Notes: a model not told the origin generated them from the sequence alone. 64,000 bases of DNA from an uncultured Eubacteriales bacterium (GCA_902793325.1 CADBCY010000001.1:1-64000); one strand, 5' to 3'. Numbered from the stretch's first letter, positions 24,667 to 34,310 are shown. Program-made: numbers and translations.

Positions 24667-25263
24667 ATGACCCATTCTGCCGGACGTCGCCTCAGCACGG
24701 TGGACATCGTGCGCTGCGGCCTGTTTACCGCGCTCATCGCCGTAGGCGCGTTCATCAAGATCGTGCTGCCCGTGGGGCCGTTCATGGTCACCGTGTCCAT
24801 GCAGGTCTTCTTTGCCACGCTGGCCGGGCTGCTGCTCGGCGGCCCGCTGGGGCTGTTCAGCGGCGTGGCGTACCTGGTGCTGGGGCTGGTGGGCGTGCCC
24901 ATCTTCGCCCACGGCGGCGGCCTGGGCTACCTGGCCCGGCCCACCTTCGGGTTCCTGATCGGCTTCGCGGCGGCGGCGTGGCTGTCCGGCACCGTGGCGG
25001 GCCGCCTGCGCCGGTTCGACTGGGGCCGGGGCGTGCGGGGCGATATCGTGGCGGCGCTGTGCGGCGTGGCGGCCTACTTCGCCTGCGGCCTGGCGTACTA
25101 CTACGTCGCCTTCAACTTCATACTGCCCAATACCGGCGGCATCGGCCTGCGCGAGCTGTTCGTCGTGTGGCTGCTGAGCACCATCGTGCCGGACAACGCG
25201 ATCGGCCTGCTGGCCGCCGTGCTGGCTTCCCGCCTCCGCCCGCTGCTGAAGGCGCGGCGCTGA
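24667..25263 (+). CDS. bioY: Biotin transporter BioY
   Basis: Membrane S component (198 aa) of an energy-coupling-factor transporter that captures biotin. Six hydrophobic helices are seen, with the family motif GPLGLFSGVAYLVLGLVGVP near residue 60 and GLGYLARPTFGFLIGF near residue 84, both typical of BioY. No ECF module (EcfA/A'/T) is adjacent, so it presumably shares one encoded elsewhere. Start at 24667; upstream in-frame codons overlap the promoter. Confidence 0.9.
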   Translation: MTHSAGRRLSTVDIVRCGLFTALIAVGAFIKIVLPVGPFMVTVSMQVFFATLAGLLLGGPLGLFSGVAYLVLGLVGVPIFAHGGGLGYLARPTFGFLIGFAAAAWLSGTVAGRLRRFDWGRGVRGDIVAALCGVAAYFACGLAYYYVAFNFILPNTGGIGLRELFVVWLLSTIVPDNAIGLLAAVLASRLRPLLKARR

Positions 25264-25276
25264 CCGGACCCAAAAA

Positions 25277-25318
25277 GCCGCCCCAAAGCGACCTTCGAAA
25301 TCGTCGCTTTGGGGCGGC
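25277..25318. terminator. Bidirectional terminator bioY / SpoU methyltransferase
   Basis: Perfect 16-bp stem with a 10-nt loop, flanked by five A on the left and TTTT on the right, so it works on both strands between convergent genes. Confidence 0.93.
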
Positions 25319-25338
25319 TTTTCACGTCCGGGGCGGCG

Positions 25339-26157
25339 TTAGTCCCGCTTCCTGCACACCCAGAACGCCACCGCGCCGGCGGCGGCCACGTTCAGCGAGT
25401 CCACGCCGTGCTGCATGGGGATCATGGCGGTGCAGTCGCAGCGGGCGACGGTGGCCGGGGCGAGGCCGTCGCCCTCCGCGCCGAGCACCAGCGCGAGCTT
25501 TTCCGCCGAAACGAGCCCGGGGTCGTCGATGGGAACGGCGCGCGCGTCCAGGGCCAGGGCCGCGGTCCGAAAGCCCAGCCGCCCCAGCAGCGCCAGCCCG
25601 CCCTCCGGCCAGTCGTCCAGCGTCGCCCAGGGGACCTGGAACACCGTGCCCATGCTCACCCGCACCGCGCGCCGGTTCAGCGGGTCGCAGCTGGTGGGGG
25701 TCAGCAGCACCGCGTCCATGCCCAGCGCCGCCGCCGAGCGGAAGATGGCCCCGATGTTCGTGGCGTCCACCACGTTCTCCAGCACCGCCACGCGGCGGGC
25801 GTTCGCCAGCACGTCCTCCGGCCGCCGCGGCGCGGGGCGGCGCATGGCGCACAGCACGCCGCGGGTCAGGGGATAGCCGGTGAGCTGTCGCAGCACGTCG
25901 CTCCCGGCCGTGTACACGGGCACGTCCCCGCAGCGTTCGATCAGCGCCGCCGCCTTGCCCTCGATGTGCCTGCGCTCCATCAGCAGCGAGGCGGGCGCGA
26001 TGCCCGCGTCCAGGGCGTAGCCGATCACCTTCGGGCTCTCGGCGATGAACAGCGCGTCCCCCGGGTGCAGCCGGTTCCGAAGCTGCGCCTCGGTCAGCCG
26101 AGCGTAGGCGTCCAGCGCCGGGTCGCGGGGATCGGTGATTTCGACGACGTTCGGCAT
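25339..26157 (-). CDS. TrmH/SpoU-family RNA 2'-O-methyltransferase
   Basis: SAM-dependent ribose methyltransferase (272 aa) with a trefoil-knot SPOUT fold. Motif 1 is ENVVDATNIGAIFRSAA (about residues 126-142), motif 2 LVLGAEGDGL and motif 3 IPMQHGVDSLNVAAAGAV near the C-terminus. An N-terminal substrate-binding domain of about 105 residues is present, as in rRNA-modifying members. The modified nucleotide is unknown. It follows the EamA gene with a 1-nt gap. Confidence 0.88.
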   Translation of the reverse strand: MPNVVEITDPRDPALDAYARLTEAQLRNRLHPGDALFIAESPKVIGYALDAGIAPASLLMERRHIEGKAAALIERCGDVPVYTAGSDVLRQLTGYPLTRGVLCAMRRPAPRRPEDVLANARRVAVLENVVDATNIGAIFRSAAALGMDAVLLTPTSCDPLNRRAVRVSMGTVFQVPWATLDDWPEGGLALLGRLGFRTAALALDARAVPIDDPGLVSAEKLALVLGAEGDGLAPATVARCDCTAMIPMQHGVDSLNVAAAGAVAFWVCRKRD

Positions 26158-26158
26158 G

Positions 26159-26980
26159 CTACTTCTCCCGGACGGCGTAGACCGTGGCCGACGCCAGCAC
26201 GATGATCGCGCCCAGCACCGTCAGCGGGCCGGGCTTTTCGCCCACGAACAGGAACACCCACACCGGGTTCAGGATGGGCTCCAGGTTGGCCAGCAGCGCC
26301 GCCGTGATGGGCGAGACCCGGTTCATGGATTTTGAAATGAAGAAATATCCCCCCGCCAGGCACAGCCCCAGCCCGCAGGCCAGCAGCCAGTGGACGGGGT
26401 TGAGCGTCATGTTGGGGTCGAAGAAGGCGTACAGCGACACCGGCGCGCAGAACAGCATGCCCAGGTAGGAGTAGTCCTGCGAGTTCGCCCCGGGCATCCG
26501 CGCGCAGAAGAACACCAGCGCGAAGGCCACGCCCGCCAGCACCGCCAGCGCGTCGCCCAGGGGGTTGCCCCCGGCCAGGCCGTCCCAGGAGCACAGCACC
26601 ACGCCCAGCATGATGCACGCCGCGATGACCAGGCTCAGCCCGCTGGGCCGCTGGTGGTAGAACAGCCAGCAGAACAGGATCACGAACGCCGGCATGGCGT
26701 ATTGCAGCACGATGGCGTTGGCGGCGGTGGTCAGCTTGGTGGCCGCCATGAACAGGAAGCCGCACAGCGCCACGCCCAGCGCGCCCAGCACGTTGCCCTT
26801 TGTGACGCGCACCTTCGCGCTGCCCCGGGCGAAGCCCAGCAGCACCGCCGCCACCAGCGAGCGGAAGCCGTTCTGCGTCAGCGCGTTCCAGGGCAGGGAC
26901 TTGCTGAATACCCCCGCGAACGACCAGCTGATCGCCGCCAGCGCCACTTCAATCGCGCCGATGCGCCTGTCTCGATTCAT
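26159..26980 (-). CDS. EamA/DMT-family transporter
   Basis: Ten-helix drug/metabolite transporter (273 aa) formed from two EamA repeats. The first begins EVALAAISWSFAGVFSK, the second GDALAVLAGVAFALVFF near residue 140, and PITAALLANLEPILNPVWVF near residue 222 is the typical end-of-repeat motif. Substrate unknown. ATG at 26980 is preferred, with GGAGG 10 nt upstream; the ATG at 26989 is only 1 nt from that site. Confidence 0.85.
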   Translation of the reverse strand: MNRDRRIGAIEVALAAISWSFAGVFSKSLPWNALTQNGFRSLVAAVLLGFARGSAKVRVTKGNVLGALGVALCGFLFMAATKLTTAANAIVLQYAMPAFVILFCWLFYHQRPSGLSLVIAACIMLGVVLCSWDGLAGGNPLGDALAVLAGVAFALVFFCARMPGANSQDYSYLGMLFCAPVSLYAFFDPNMTLNPVHWLLACGLGLCLAGGYFFISKSMNRVSPITAALLANLEPILNPVWVFLFVGEKPGPLTVLGAIIVLASATVYAVREK

Positions 26981-27090
26981 GGCAAGCATTCCTCCGGATG
27001 GGATCGTTCAGTTGCTTCGGGAAACCAATAGTACCATTCTACTCCTCGCCCCGTTAATTCTCAAGGCTTTTCTTTTTCTTTGCACTGTGC

Positions 27091-27096
27091 TATAAT
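27091..27096 (+). promoter_or_regulatory. Extended -10 promoter of helD
   Basis: TATAAT preceded by TGC (TGCTATAAT), 51 nt before the start codon. The -35 position is T-rich without a good hexamer. Confidence 0.6.
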
Positions 27097-27147
27097 AATG
27101 AAATTGACCGGGCAACGCCCGGGAGGATGAATCCGGAGGATACCGTC

Positions 27148-29271
27148 ATGTCCCATCTTGCAGACCTGCCCATGGAGCAGGCCTACGCCGCGCAGGTGCA
27201 GCAGGTGCTGCTGCAGACCGTCGAGCAGGCGCAGGCGCTGTCCGCGGAGCATCTGAAATCCATACAGGCCATCGTGGCCGACGCCTGGGAGGACCTGCGC
27301 GTGAAGCCCACCGCCCTGTCGGAGGAGGACCTGGAGCAGCTCTCCACCGAGGTGGACCGCTTCGCCGCCCGCCGGGACTTCGCCAAGGATACCGCCGAGC
27401 GCGCCCGCCGCATGCTGCTGAACCCCTTCTTCGCCCGCGTGGACTTCGCCGAGGCGGGGGAGAGCGACCCGGAGCGGATCGTCATCGGCCTGCACAGCGT
27501 CAAGGACGGCCAGGGCGGGCTGCTGGTGCACGACTGGCGCGCGCCGGTGTCCAGCCTCTACTACGACGCCATGCCCGGCCCCGCGTCCTACGACAGCCCC
27601 TCCGGCAGGATCGACGGCCGGCTCGCGCTGAAGCGGCAGTACCGCATGGAGAACGGCCGGCTCGTCTACTACGTGGACACCGCGCTGAGCATCGACGACG
27701 CGCTGCTGCTGGACATCCTGTCCGGCGCGGCCAGCCCCCGCATGCGGCAGATCGTGTCCACCATCCAGGCGGAGCAGAACGCCGCCATCCGCGTGGAGGG
27801 CGCGCGCGTGGTGTCCGTGGCGGGCTGCGCGGGCTCGGGCAAGACCTCCGTGGCCATGCACCGGGCGGCGTACCTGATGTACCGCCAGCGCGAGACCCTG
27901 TCCGCCAGCAAGCTGATGCTGCTCTCCCCCAGCACGGCCTTCTCGGAGTACGTGTCCGGGGTGCTGCCGGAGCTGGGCGAGGAGAACATCCGCGCCCGCA
28001 CGCTGCGCGACGTGGTGGAGGAGGCCCTGGGCGCGCGCGTGGAGCGGCCCTACCGCCAGCTGGAGGCGCTGCTCTCCGAGGGTGCGGACGGCCTCAGGCA
28101 CCGGTCGGTGGCCTGGAAGGGCGGGCCGGAATTCCTGAACCGCATCCGCCGCGCCGCCGGGGACTTCGCGCTGCTGGGCCCGGAGTTCCGGGACGTGGTG
28201 CTGGAGGACAAGCTGCTCGTCTCCGCCGATGAGCTGCGCGCGATGTACAAGGGCGAGCTCTCCCTGCTCACCCCCGCCCAGAAGCTGGAGCGCATGCGCG
28301 CGACGCTCGAGACCCGGCTCTCCGGCTGGGAGCAGCGGCTCTACCGCGAGTACGCCCGGAGCCTCGAGGGCCGCTACGGCCCGAGGGAGCTTCGGCAGGT
28401 GGCGAACCTCGCCGTGGCCCAGCGCATGCAGCCCGCCCGCGCCCAACTGCGCGCCATGCTGGACGCGAAGGGCGCGACGCTGATGGAGCGCGTGCTGCGG
28501 GAGGCGCCAAAACCCCTCCGCGACGCCTGGCGGGACAACCGCGCCGCGGGGCTGACCTGGTGGGAGGACGCCGTGGCGGAGGCCTACTTCGCCGTGCGGC
28601 TGGGCTTCGCCGCGCCGGACAAGCAGATCTACCACCTGCTGGTGGACGAGGCGCAGGACTACTCCGACGCCGCGCTGGCGCTGCTCGCGGCCTGCTTCCC
28701 CAACGCCAGGGTCACGCTGCTGGGCGACCCCCGCCAGCGCACCATGCCCGGCCTGCCGCCCTGCGACCCGGCCGCCTGGGGCGCGTGCTTCGGCGCGCCG
28801 GACGCCCCGGTGTTCCCGCTGACCAAGTGCTACCGCTCCTCGCGGCAGATCGCCGCGCTGCTGAGCCGCATCCTGCCGAACGAGCCGCCGCTGGAGGCCT
28901 TCGGGCGGGACGGCGAGCCGCCGCTGGTCGCGCCGTACTCCGAGGCGCTGCTGCGGCAGACCCTGGACCGCTTCCGCGCCGCGGGCCACCGCACCATCGC
29001 CGTGATCACCCGCACCCAGGCGCAGGCGGACAGCCTGTCCGCGAAGCTGACGGGCGTGTACCGGCTGGACGGCGGCGAGGACGACGCCCACTACGAGGCG
29101 GGCGACAACGTGGTGGCCTGCTATCACCTGACCAAGGGGCTGGAGTTCGACGCCGTGATCGCCGTCTGGCCCCGGGCGGAGTGGACCCCCGGCGAGCGCC
29201 GCCGCCTCTACACCGCCTGCTCCCGCGCGCTGCACGCCCTGGCCGTCCTCGGCGCGGAAGACATCCTGTGA
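27148..29271 (+). CDS. helD: HelD-like superfamily 1 helicase
   Basis: A 707-aa HelD/UvrD-type ATPase. In Firmicutes HelD frees stalled RNA polymerase from DNA. An N-terminal coiled coil precedes HSVKDGQGGLLVHDWRAPVSSLYY, a HelD hallmark. The Walker A is SVAGCAGSGKTSVAMHR (about residues 230-246) and the Walker B LLVDEAQDYSD near residue 500; the C-terminal GLEFDAVI motif is present. The ATG at 27148 has GGAGG 8 nt upstream. Confidence 0.88.
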   Translation: MSHLADLPMEQAYAAQVQQVLLQTVEQAQALSAEHLKSIQAIVADAWEDLRVKPTALSEEDLEQLSTEVDRFAARRDFAKDTAERARRMLLNPFFARVDFAEAGESDPERIVIGLHSVKDGQGGLLVHDWRAPVSSLYYDAMPGPASYDSPSGRIDGRLALKRQYRMENGRLVYYVDTALSIDDALLLDILSGAASPRMRQIVSTIQAEQNAAIRVEGARVVSVAGCAGSGKTSVAMHRAAYLMYRQRETLSASKLMLLSPSTAFSEYVSGVLPELGEENIRARTLRDVVEEALGARVERPYRQLEALLSEGADGLRHRSVAWKGGPEFLNRIRRAAGDFALLGPEFRDVVLEDKLLVSADELRAMYKGELSLLTPAQKLERMRATLETRLSGWEQRLYREYARSLEGRYGPRELRQVANLAVAQRMQPARAQLRAMLDAKGATLMERVLREAPKPLRDAWRDNRAAGLTWWEDAVAEAYFAVRLGFAAPDKQIYHLLVDEAQDYSDAALALLAACFPNARVTLLGDPRQRTMPGLPPCDPAAWGACFGAPDAPVFPLTKCYRSSRQIAALLSRILPNEPPLEAFGRDGEPPLVAPYSEALLRQTLDRFRAAGHRTIAVITRTQAQADSLSAKLTGVYRLDGGEDDAHYEAGDNVVACYHLTKGLEFDAVIAVWPRAEWTPGERRRLYTACSRALHALAVLGAEDIL

Positions 29272-29318
29272 TCCAATGCGCTGCATTCCCATGACCGACA
29301 AGACAAGGAGGCTCTCCC

Positions 29319-30161
29319 ATGGACATCCGTTATTCCTGCAACCAGCGCGACTTCAAGCGCTACACCACCGCCGAGACCCGCGCCGAGTTCCTGATCGAAA
29401 AGCTGTTCGCGCCCGACGAGGTCGTCGCCGTATACAGCCACGTGGACCGCATGGTCACCCTGGGCATCATGCCCGTGCGGGAGAAGGTGTCCATCGACAA
29501 GGGCATCGACGTGTGGCACAGCTTCGGCACCCACTTCTTCCTGGAGCGCCGCGAGTGCGGCATGTTCAACGTGGGCGGCGCCGGCAAAGTCACCGCCGAC
29601 GGCGAGGTCTACGCGCTGGGCTACAAGGACTGCCTGTACCTGACCCGCGGCGTGAAGGACGTCGTCTTTGAGAGCGATGACCCCGCCCATCCCGCCAAGT
29701 TCTACATCGTGTCTGCCCCGGCGCACACTTCCTGCGAGAGCCGGCTCATCCGGATCGCGGACGCGGCCAAGAAGCCCTGCGGCGCGGCGGAGACCAGCAA
29801 CAAGCGCGTCATCAACCAGTTCATCCACCCGGACGTGCTGAAGACCTGCCAGTTGTCCATGGGCATGACGGTGCTGGAGCCCGGCAGCGTGTGGAACACC
29901 ATGCCCGCCCACACCCACGAGCGCCGGATGGAGGTCTACTTCTACTTCGAGGTGCCGGAGAACGAGGTGGTGTTCCACTTTATGGGCGAGCCCGACGAGA
30001 CCCGCCACGTGGTCATGCAGAACGAGCAGGCCATCATCAGCCCCTCCTGGTCCATCCACGCTGGCGCGGGCACCAGCAACTATACCTTCATCTGGGCCAT
30101 GGGCGGCGAGAACCAGGCCTTCGACGACATGGACGGCATCCCGACGCCCGAGCTGAGGTGA
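29319..30161 (+). CDS. kduI: 5-keto-4-deoxyuronate isomerase
   Basis: Converts 5-keto-4-deoxyuronate to 2,5-diketo-3-deoxygluconate in pectin and glycosaminoglycan breakdown (280 aa, two-cupin fold). Zinc ligands are seen in PAHTHERRMEVYFYFE (His, His, Glu) near residue 195 and a His in SPSWSIHAGAGTSNY near residue 245. AAGGAGG stands upstream of the ATG. No kduD is adjacent; the KdgF-like cupin at 19788 would supply its substrate. Confidence 0.95.
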   Translation: MDIRYSCNQRDFKRYTTAETRAEFLIEKLFAPDEVVAVYSHVDRMVTLGIMPVREKVSIDKGIDVWHSFGTHFFLERRECGMFNVGGAGKVTADGEVYALGYKDCLYLTRGVKDVVFESDDPAHPAKFYIVSAPAHTSCESRLIRIADAAKKPCGAAETSNKRVINQFIHPDVLKTCQLSMGMTVLEPGSVWNTMPAHTHERRMEVYFYFEVPENEVVFHFMGEPDETRHVVMQNEQAIISPSWSIHAGAGTSNYTFIWAMGGENQAFDDMDGIPTPELR

Positions 30162-30167
30162 CCGGCC

Positions 30168-31667
30168 ATGACGCTTGCCGAAGCCAGGGCGACGCTCGCC
30201 TCGCTTGAAGAGGCGCTGCACGCCTACCGCCACGCCATGGGCGTGCTGAACATCGACGGGGAGACCGCCGCGCCGAAGCGCTCCTCGGCGGGGCGCGGCC
30301 AGACCCTGGCCGTGCTCGGCGGCGTGGTGCACGAGAAGCTCACCGCCCCGTCCACGCGGGAGTGCATCGACGCGCTGTACGCCCATCGGTCCGGGCTGAC
30401 CGCCGCCGAGCTCCGCCGCGCGGAGCTATTGAAGGAGCAGAGCGACGAGCTCGCCCTGGTGCCGGTCGGGGAGTACATGGCCTACCAGCGGCTGCTGGAG
30501 GAGGCCGGCGACGTCTGGCACGACGCCAAGCGCGCGAGCGACTTCCCCGCCTTCGCGCCCTACCTGGAGAAGATCGTCGACTACAACCGCCGGCTGGCGG
30601 CGCGCAAGGATGCCTCGAAGCCCGCCTACGACGTGCTGCTGGACCTGTACGAAAAGGGCGCCTCCGCCGCGACGCTCGATCCCTTCTTCGCCATGCTGCG
30701 CAGCGAGCTCACGCCGCTGATCCTGGCCGTGGGCGAAAAGCCCCGCCCGGACGCCTCGTTCCTGGCGGGCAGCTTCCCCGTCGACCGTCAGCGGGCCTTC
30801 ACCGACCGCGTGATGGCGCTGATGGGCATTGACCGCGAGGACTGCGCGGTGGCGGAGTCGGAGCACCCCTTCACCGACGGCTTCAACAACCACGACGTGC
30901 GCATCACCACCCACTACTACGAGGACGCCGTGCTGTCCAGCCTGTACAGCGTGATCCACGAGGGCGGCCACGCGATCTACGAGCTGGGCGTGGCGGAGGC
31001 GCTGCAGGGCACCTTCCTGGCCGGCGGCAGCAGCATGGGCGTGCACGAGAGCCAGAGCCGGTTCTACGAGAACTACATCGGCCGCAGCCTGCCCTTCTGC
31101 CGGGCGCTGCTGCCCGTCATGGCGGACTGCTTCCCCGGCCGGCTGGAGGGCGTGACGCCCGAAATGCTGTACCGCGCGGTGAACGCCGCCGGGCCGGGCC
31201 TGATCCGCATCGAGGCCGACGAGCTGACCTACGCCATGCACGTCATGGTGCGCTACGAGCTGGAGAAGGCGCTGATCGGCGGCGATCTGAAGGCGGCGGA
31301 CGTCCCCGGCGAGTGGAACGCCATGTACAAAAAATACCTGGGCGTGGACGTGCCCGACGACCGCCGCGGCGCGCTGCAGGACAGCCACTGGTCGGGCGGC
31401 GCCATCGGCTACTTCCCCAGCTACGCGCTGGGCAGCGCCTACGGCGCGCAGATGCTGGCCGCCATGGAGCGGGACATCGACGTCTGGGGGCCGGTGGCCG
31501 CGGGGGACCTCTCGCCCGTCACCGCCTGGCTGCGGGAGAAGATCCACCGCCACGGCCAGCTGCTCACGCCCGCCCGGCTGGTGGAAAACGCCTGCGGCGG
31601 CCCGTTCGACCCGTCGTACTACGTGGCGTACCTGAAGGACAAGTACACGGCGCTGTACGACCTCTGA
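30168..31667 (+). CDS. M32-family metallocarboxypeptidase
   Basis: Zinc carboxypeptidase (Taq type, 499 aa) that trims peptides from the C-terminus in the cytoplasm. The HExxH-like motif is HEGGH with His264, Glu265 and His268; the third ligand is the Glu in GVHESQSRFYENYIG. The conserved DVRITTHYYED lies shortly before. Length is normal for M32. It follows kduI by 6 nt, likely co-transcribed. Confidence 0.92.
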   Translation: MTLAEARATLASLEEALHAYRHAMGVLNIDGETAAPKRSSAGRGQTLAVLGGVVHEKLTAPSTRECIDALYAHRSGLTAAELRRAELLKEQSDELALVPVGEYMAYQRLLEEAGDVWHDAKRASDFPAFAPYLEKIVDYNRRLAARKDASKPAYDVLLDLYEKGASAATLDPFFAMLRSELTPLILAVGEKPRPDASFLAGSFPVDRQRAFTDRVMALMGIDREDCAVAESEHPFTDGFNNHDVRITTHYYEDAVLSSLYSVIHEGGHAIYELGVAEALQGTFLAGGSSMGVHESQSRFYENYIGRSLPFCRALLPVMADCFPGRLEGVTPEMLYRAVNAAGPGLIRIEADELTYAMHVMVRYELEKALIGGDLKAADVPGEWNAMYKKYLGVDVPDDRRGALQDSHWSGGAIGYFPSYALGSAYGAQMLAAMERDIDVWGPVAAGDLSPVTAWLREKIHRHGQLLTPARLVENACGGPFDPSYYVAYLKDKYTALYDL

Positions 31668-31710
31668 TCCCCTCCCGCAACCCGAATCCATCCAGGCAAG
31701 GAGCGCCATC

Positions 31711-33318
31711 ATGAAACTGCGCATATCCCAGCTTCGCCAGAAGCTGGACGATTACCGGCTGTCCCCCGCCGCGCTCGCGGCGCGGGCGCTTCGGCTGCGC
31801 GAGGCGGACATCCTCTCCGCGCGGGTAGCGCGCAGGTCCGTGGACGCGCGGGACAAGGGGGACGTCCACTTCGCCCTGACCCTGGACGTGGAGACCGCCC
31901 GGCCCGTGCGCCCGCTGCCCCGGAACGCGCAGGAGATCGTCGATCCCGCCCCGCGCCCCGCGCCCCGGCCCGCGCGCGCCTTCGCCCACCCGCCGCTGGT
32001 GGTGGGCATGGGCCCGGCGGGGCTGTTCGCCGCGCTGACGCTGGCCCGCGCGGGGCTTAGGCCGGTGGTGATCGAGCGCGGGAAGCGTGTGGAGGAGCGG
32101 GAGGAGGACGTGCGGGCGTTCTGGAACGGCGGCGCGTTCAACCCCGCCAGCAACGTGCAGTTCGGCGAGGGCGGCGCGGGCACCTTCTCCGACGGCAAGC
32201 TGAACAGCGGCATCAAGGACCCCCGCTGCCGCGCGGTGCTGGAGGAATTCTTCCGCGCGGGCGCGCCGGAGGAGATCCTGTACGAGGCCAAGCCCCACAT
32301 CGGCACCGACCGGCTGAAGACCGTGGTGCGCAGCCTCCGGGAGGAGATCCTGGCCCTGGGCGGCGACGTGCGCTTCCAGACCCGGCTCGCCGGGCTGGTC
32401 CTCGAGGGCGGGCGGGTCGCCGGGGCGCGGCTGGAGACCCCGCGGGGCGAGGCGGCGCTGGCGACGGAGGACGTGATCCTGGCCGTGGGCCACAGCGCGC
32501 GGGATACCTTCGCCATGCTCCATGCGCTGGGCGCGGCCATGAGCCGCAAGCCCTTCGCCGTCGGCGCGCGCATCGAGCACCGGCAGGACATGGTGAACCG
32601 CAGCCAGTACGGCCCCGCGGCGGGCCATCCCGCGCTGGGCGCCGCGGACTACAAGCTGAGCGTCCACCTGCCCGGCGGCCGGTCGGTCTACACCTTCTGC
32701 ATGTGCCCCGGCGGCACGGTGGTGGCGGCGGCCTCCGAGGCGGGCGGCGTGGTGGTCAACGGCATGAGCGCCTTCGCGCGGGACGGCGGGAACGCCAACA
32801 GCGCGCTGCTGGTGAACGTGCTGCCCGAGGACTTCGGCGGCGACGACCCGCTGGCGGGCGTGCGCTTCCAGCGCAGGTGGGAGGAGGCGGCCTTCCGCGC
32901 GGGCGGCGGCGACTATCGCGCCCCGGCGCAGAAGGTGGGCGATTTCCTGGCGGGGCGGCCCTCGACGGGGCCCGGCGGGGTGACGCCCAGCTACCTGCCC
33001 GGCGTGAAGTGGGGGAGCCTGGACGGCTGCCTGCCCGGCTTCGTGCTGGCGTCCATGCGGGAGGCGCTGCCGCTGCTGGACCGCAGGCTCCGCGGCTTTG
33101 CCCACCCCGACGCCGTGCTCACCGGCGTGGAGACGCGCTCGTCCTCCCCGGTGCGCATCGAGCGCGGGAAGGACTGCGTTTCCCTCACCATCCCCGGCCT
33201 CTACCCCTGCGGCGAGGGCGCGGGCTACGCGGGGGGCATCCTCTCCGCCGCGGTGGACGGCATCCGCTGCGCGGAGGCCGCGATGGGCGGGAACATACCG
33301 CAGGAGGCGATACCTTGA
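31711..33318 (+). CDS. COG2509-type FAD-dependent oxidoreductase
   Basis: Uncharacterised flavoprotein of 535 aa. An N-terminal ferredoxin-like domain of about 90 residues precedes the FAD-binding motif VVGMGPAGLFAALTLARAG. The family stretch NVQFGEGGAGTFSDGKLNSGIKD follows (about residues 148-170) and the C-terminal FAD motif is LYPCGEGAGYAGGI. The electron partner is unknown. It ends overlapping the next gene (TTGA), so the two are coupled. Confidence 0.88.
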   Translation: MKLRISQLRQKLDDYRLSPAALAARALRLREADILSARVARRSVDARDKGDVHFALTLDVETARPVRPLPRNAQEIVDPAPRPAPRPARAFAHPPLVVGMGPAGLFAALTLARAGLRPVVIERGKRVEEREEDVRAFWNGGAFNPASNVQFGEGGAGTFSDGKLNSGIKDPRCRAVLEEFFRAGAPEEILYEAKPHIGTDRLKTVVRSLREEILALGGDVRFQTRLAGLVLEGGRVAGARLETPRGEAALATEDVILAVGHSARDTFAMLHALGAAMSRKPFAVGARIEHRQDMVNRSQYGPAAGHPALGAADYKLSVHLPGGRSVYTFCMCPGGTVVAAASEAGGVVVNGMSAFARDGGNANSALLVNVLPEDFGGDDPLAGVRFQRRWEEAAFRAGGGDYRAPAQKVGDFLAGRPSTGPGGVTPSYLPGVKWGSLDGCLPGFVLASMREALPLLDRRLRGFAHPDAVLTGVETRSSSPVRIERGKDCVSLTIPGLYPCGEGAGYAGGILSAAVDGIRCAEAAMGGNIPQEAIP

Positions 33319-34151
33319 CGCGCGCGATGACCGAATCCCAGGCCATGGAACAGTGGCTGCTGACGGAGGGGCGCAAGACCCTCTGGCGGCCCTTCATGCA
33401 AGGCGTGCGGCGGTACGGGCTGCTCCGGCCCGGCGACCGGGTGGCGGTGTGCGTTTCCGGCGGCAAGGACTCCATGCTGCTGGCGGTGCTGATGGACGTC
33501 CTCCGGCGGCGGGGCGAGATTCCCTTCGAGGCCGTGAACCTGGCGATGGACCCCGGCTACAGCCCGGAGAACCGGCGTCGGCTCGAGGACAACCTCGCGC
33601 GGCTGGGGCTGGAGTACGAGCTGTTCGAGAGCGACGTGTTCGAGGTCGCCGCCGCCCAGCGGGAGCACACCTGCTTTCTGTGCGCGCGCATGCGCCGGGG
33701 CTGCCTGTACGGAAAGGCGCGGGAGCTGGGCTGCAACCGGATCGCGCTCGGCCACCACTACGACGACGTGATCGAAACCACGCTGATGGCCATGCTCCAC
33801 GGCGGGCAGATCCAGGGCATGCCGCCGATGCGCCGGGCGGAGCACTTTCCCGGCATGGCGCTGATCCGGCCGCTGTACCGGGTGCGGGAGGCGGACATAC
33901 TCGCCTGGCGGGACCGCTTCGGGCTGGAATTCCTGCAGTGCGCCTGCCGCTTCACCGAGGGCGCGGCGCGGCGGGAGACCGTCTCCCGCCGCCAGGGCGT
34001 GAAGGCGCTCATCGAGAAGCTCAGCGAGGACGACCCCAAGGTGCCCGCCAACCTGTTCAACAGCGTCCACCGCGTGGACCTGGATTCCCTGGTGGGCTGG
34101 AAGCGCCACGGCGAGCGCCACAGCTTTCTCGAGGACTTTCAGGAGGAATAG
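33315..34151 (+). CDS. TtcA-like PP-loop ATPase
   Basis: PP-loop protein (278 aa) of the TtcA/TilS superfamily that adenylates and thiolates a tRNA base. The PP-loop is VCVSGGKDSMLL (about residues 49-60), and CFLC (CxxC) with a later Cys in LQCACRF suit the Fe-S or persulfide chemistry of TtcA-type 2-thiolation. I chose the TTG at 33315 because GGAGG lies 7 nt before it and it overlaps the upstream stop; an ATG at 33327 is the alternative. TtcA is unusual in Gram-positives, so the target base is uncertain. Confidence 0.8.
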   Translation: MTRAMTESQAMEQWLLTEGRKTLWRPFMQGVRRYGLLRPGDRVAVCVSGGKDSMLLAVLMDVLRRRGEIPFEAVNLAMDPGYSPENRRRLEDNLARLGLEYELFESDVFEVAAAQREHTCFLCARMRRGCLYGKARELGCNRIALGHHYDDVIETTLMAMLHGGQIQGMPPMRRAEHFPGMALIRPLYRVREADILAWRDRFGLEFLQCACRFTEGAARRETVSRRQGVKALIEKLSEDDPKVPANLFNSVHRVDLDSLVGWKRHGERHSFLEDFQEE

Positions 34152-34161
34152 CGGATCATGA

Positions 34162-34192
34162 CCGCAGGGGCGCCCGACGGGCGCCCCTGCGG
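34162..34192. repeat. GC-rich palindromic element, copy C
   Basis: Perfect 14-bp stem with a GAC loop; contains the same CGCAGGGGCG/CGCCCCTGCG arms as the elements at 5355 and 22482. It lies 10 nt past the TtcA-like stop and is followed by cgccTTTT, so it may double as terminator. Confidence 0.75.
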
Positions 34193-34304
34193 CGCCTTTT
34201 GGGCTTGTGCGCGGTCGGGCAACCGGCCGCAGGGCTTCGCCGGAAATCGTTCAAAAAAGCTCGGGAACCTGAAATCCTTCAAGTTTCCTTTAAGCTTCGC
34301 CCCC

Positions 34305-34310
34305 TATAAT
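34305..34310 (+). promoter_or_regulatory. -10 element upstream of the beta-helix protein gene
   Basis: TATAAT 100 nt before the start codon, following an AT-rich stretch. The -35 is not convincing. Confidence 0.4.
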
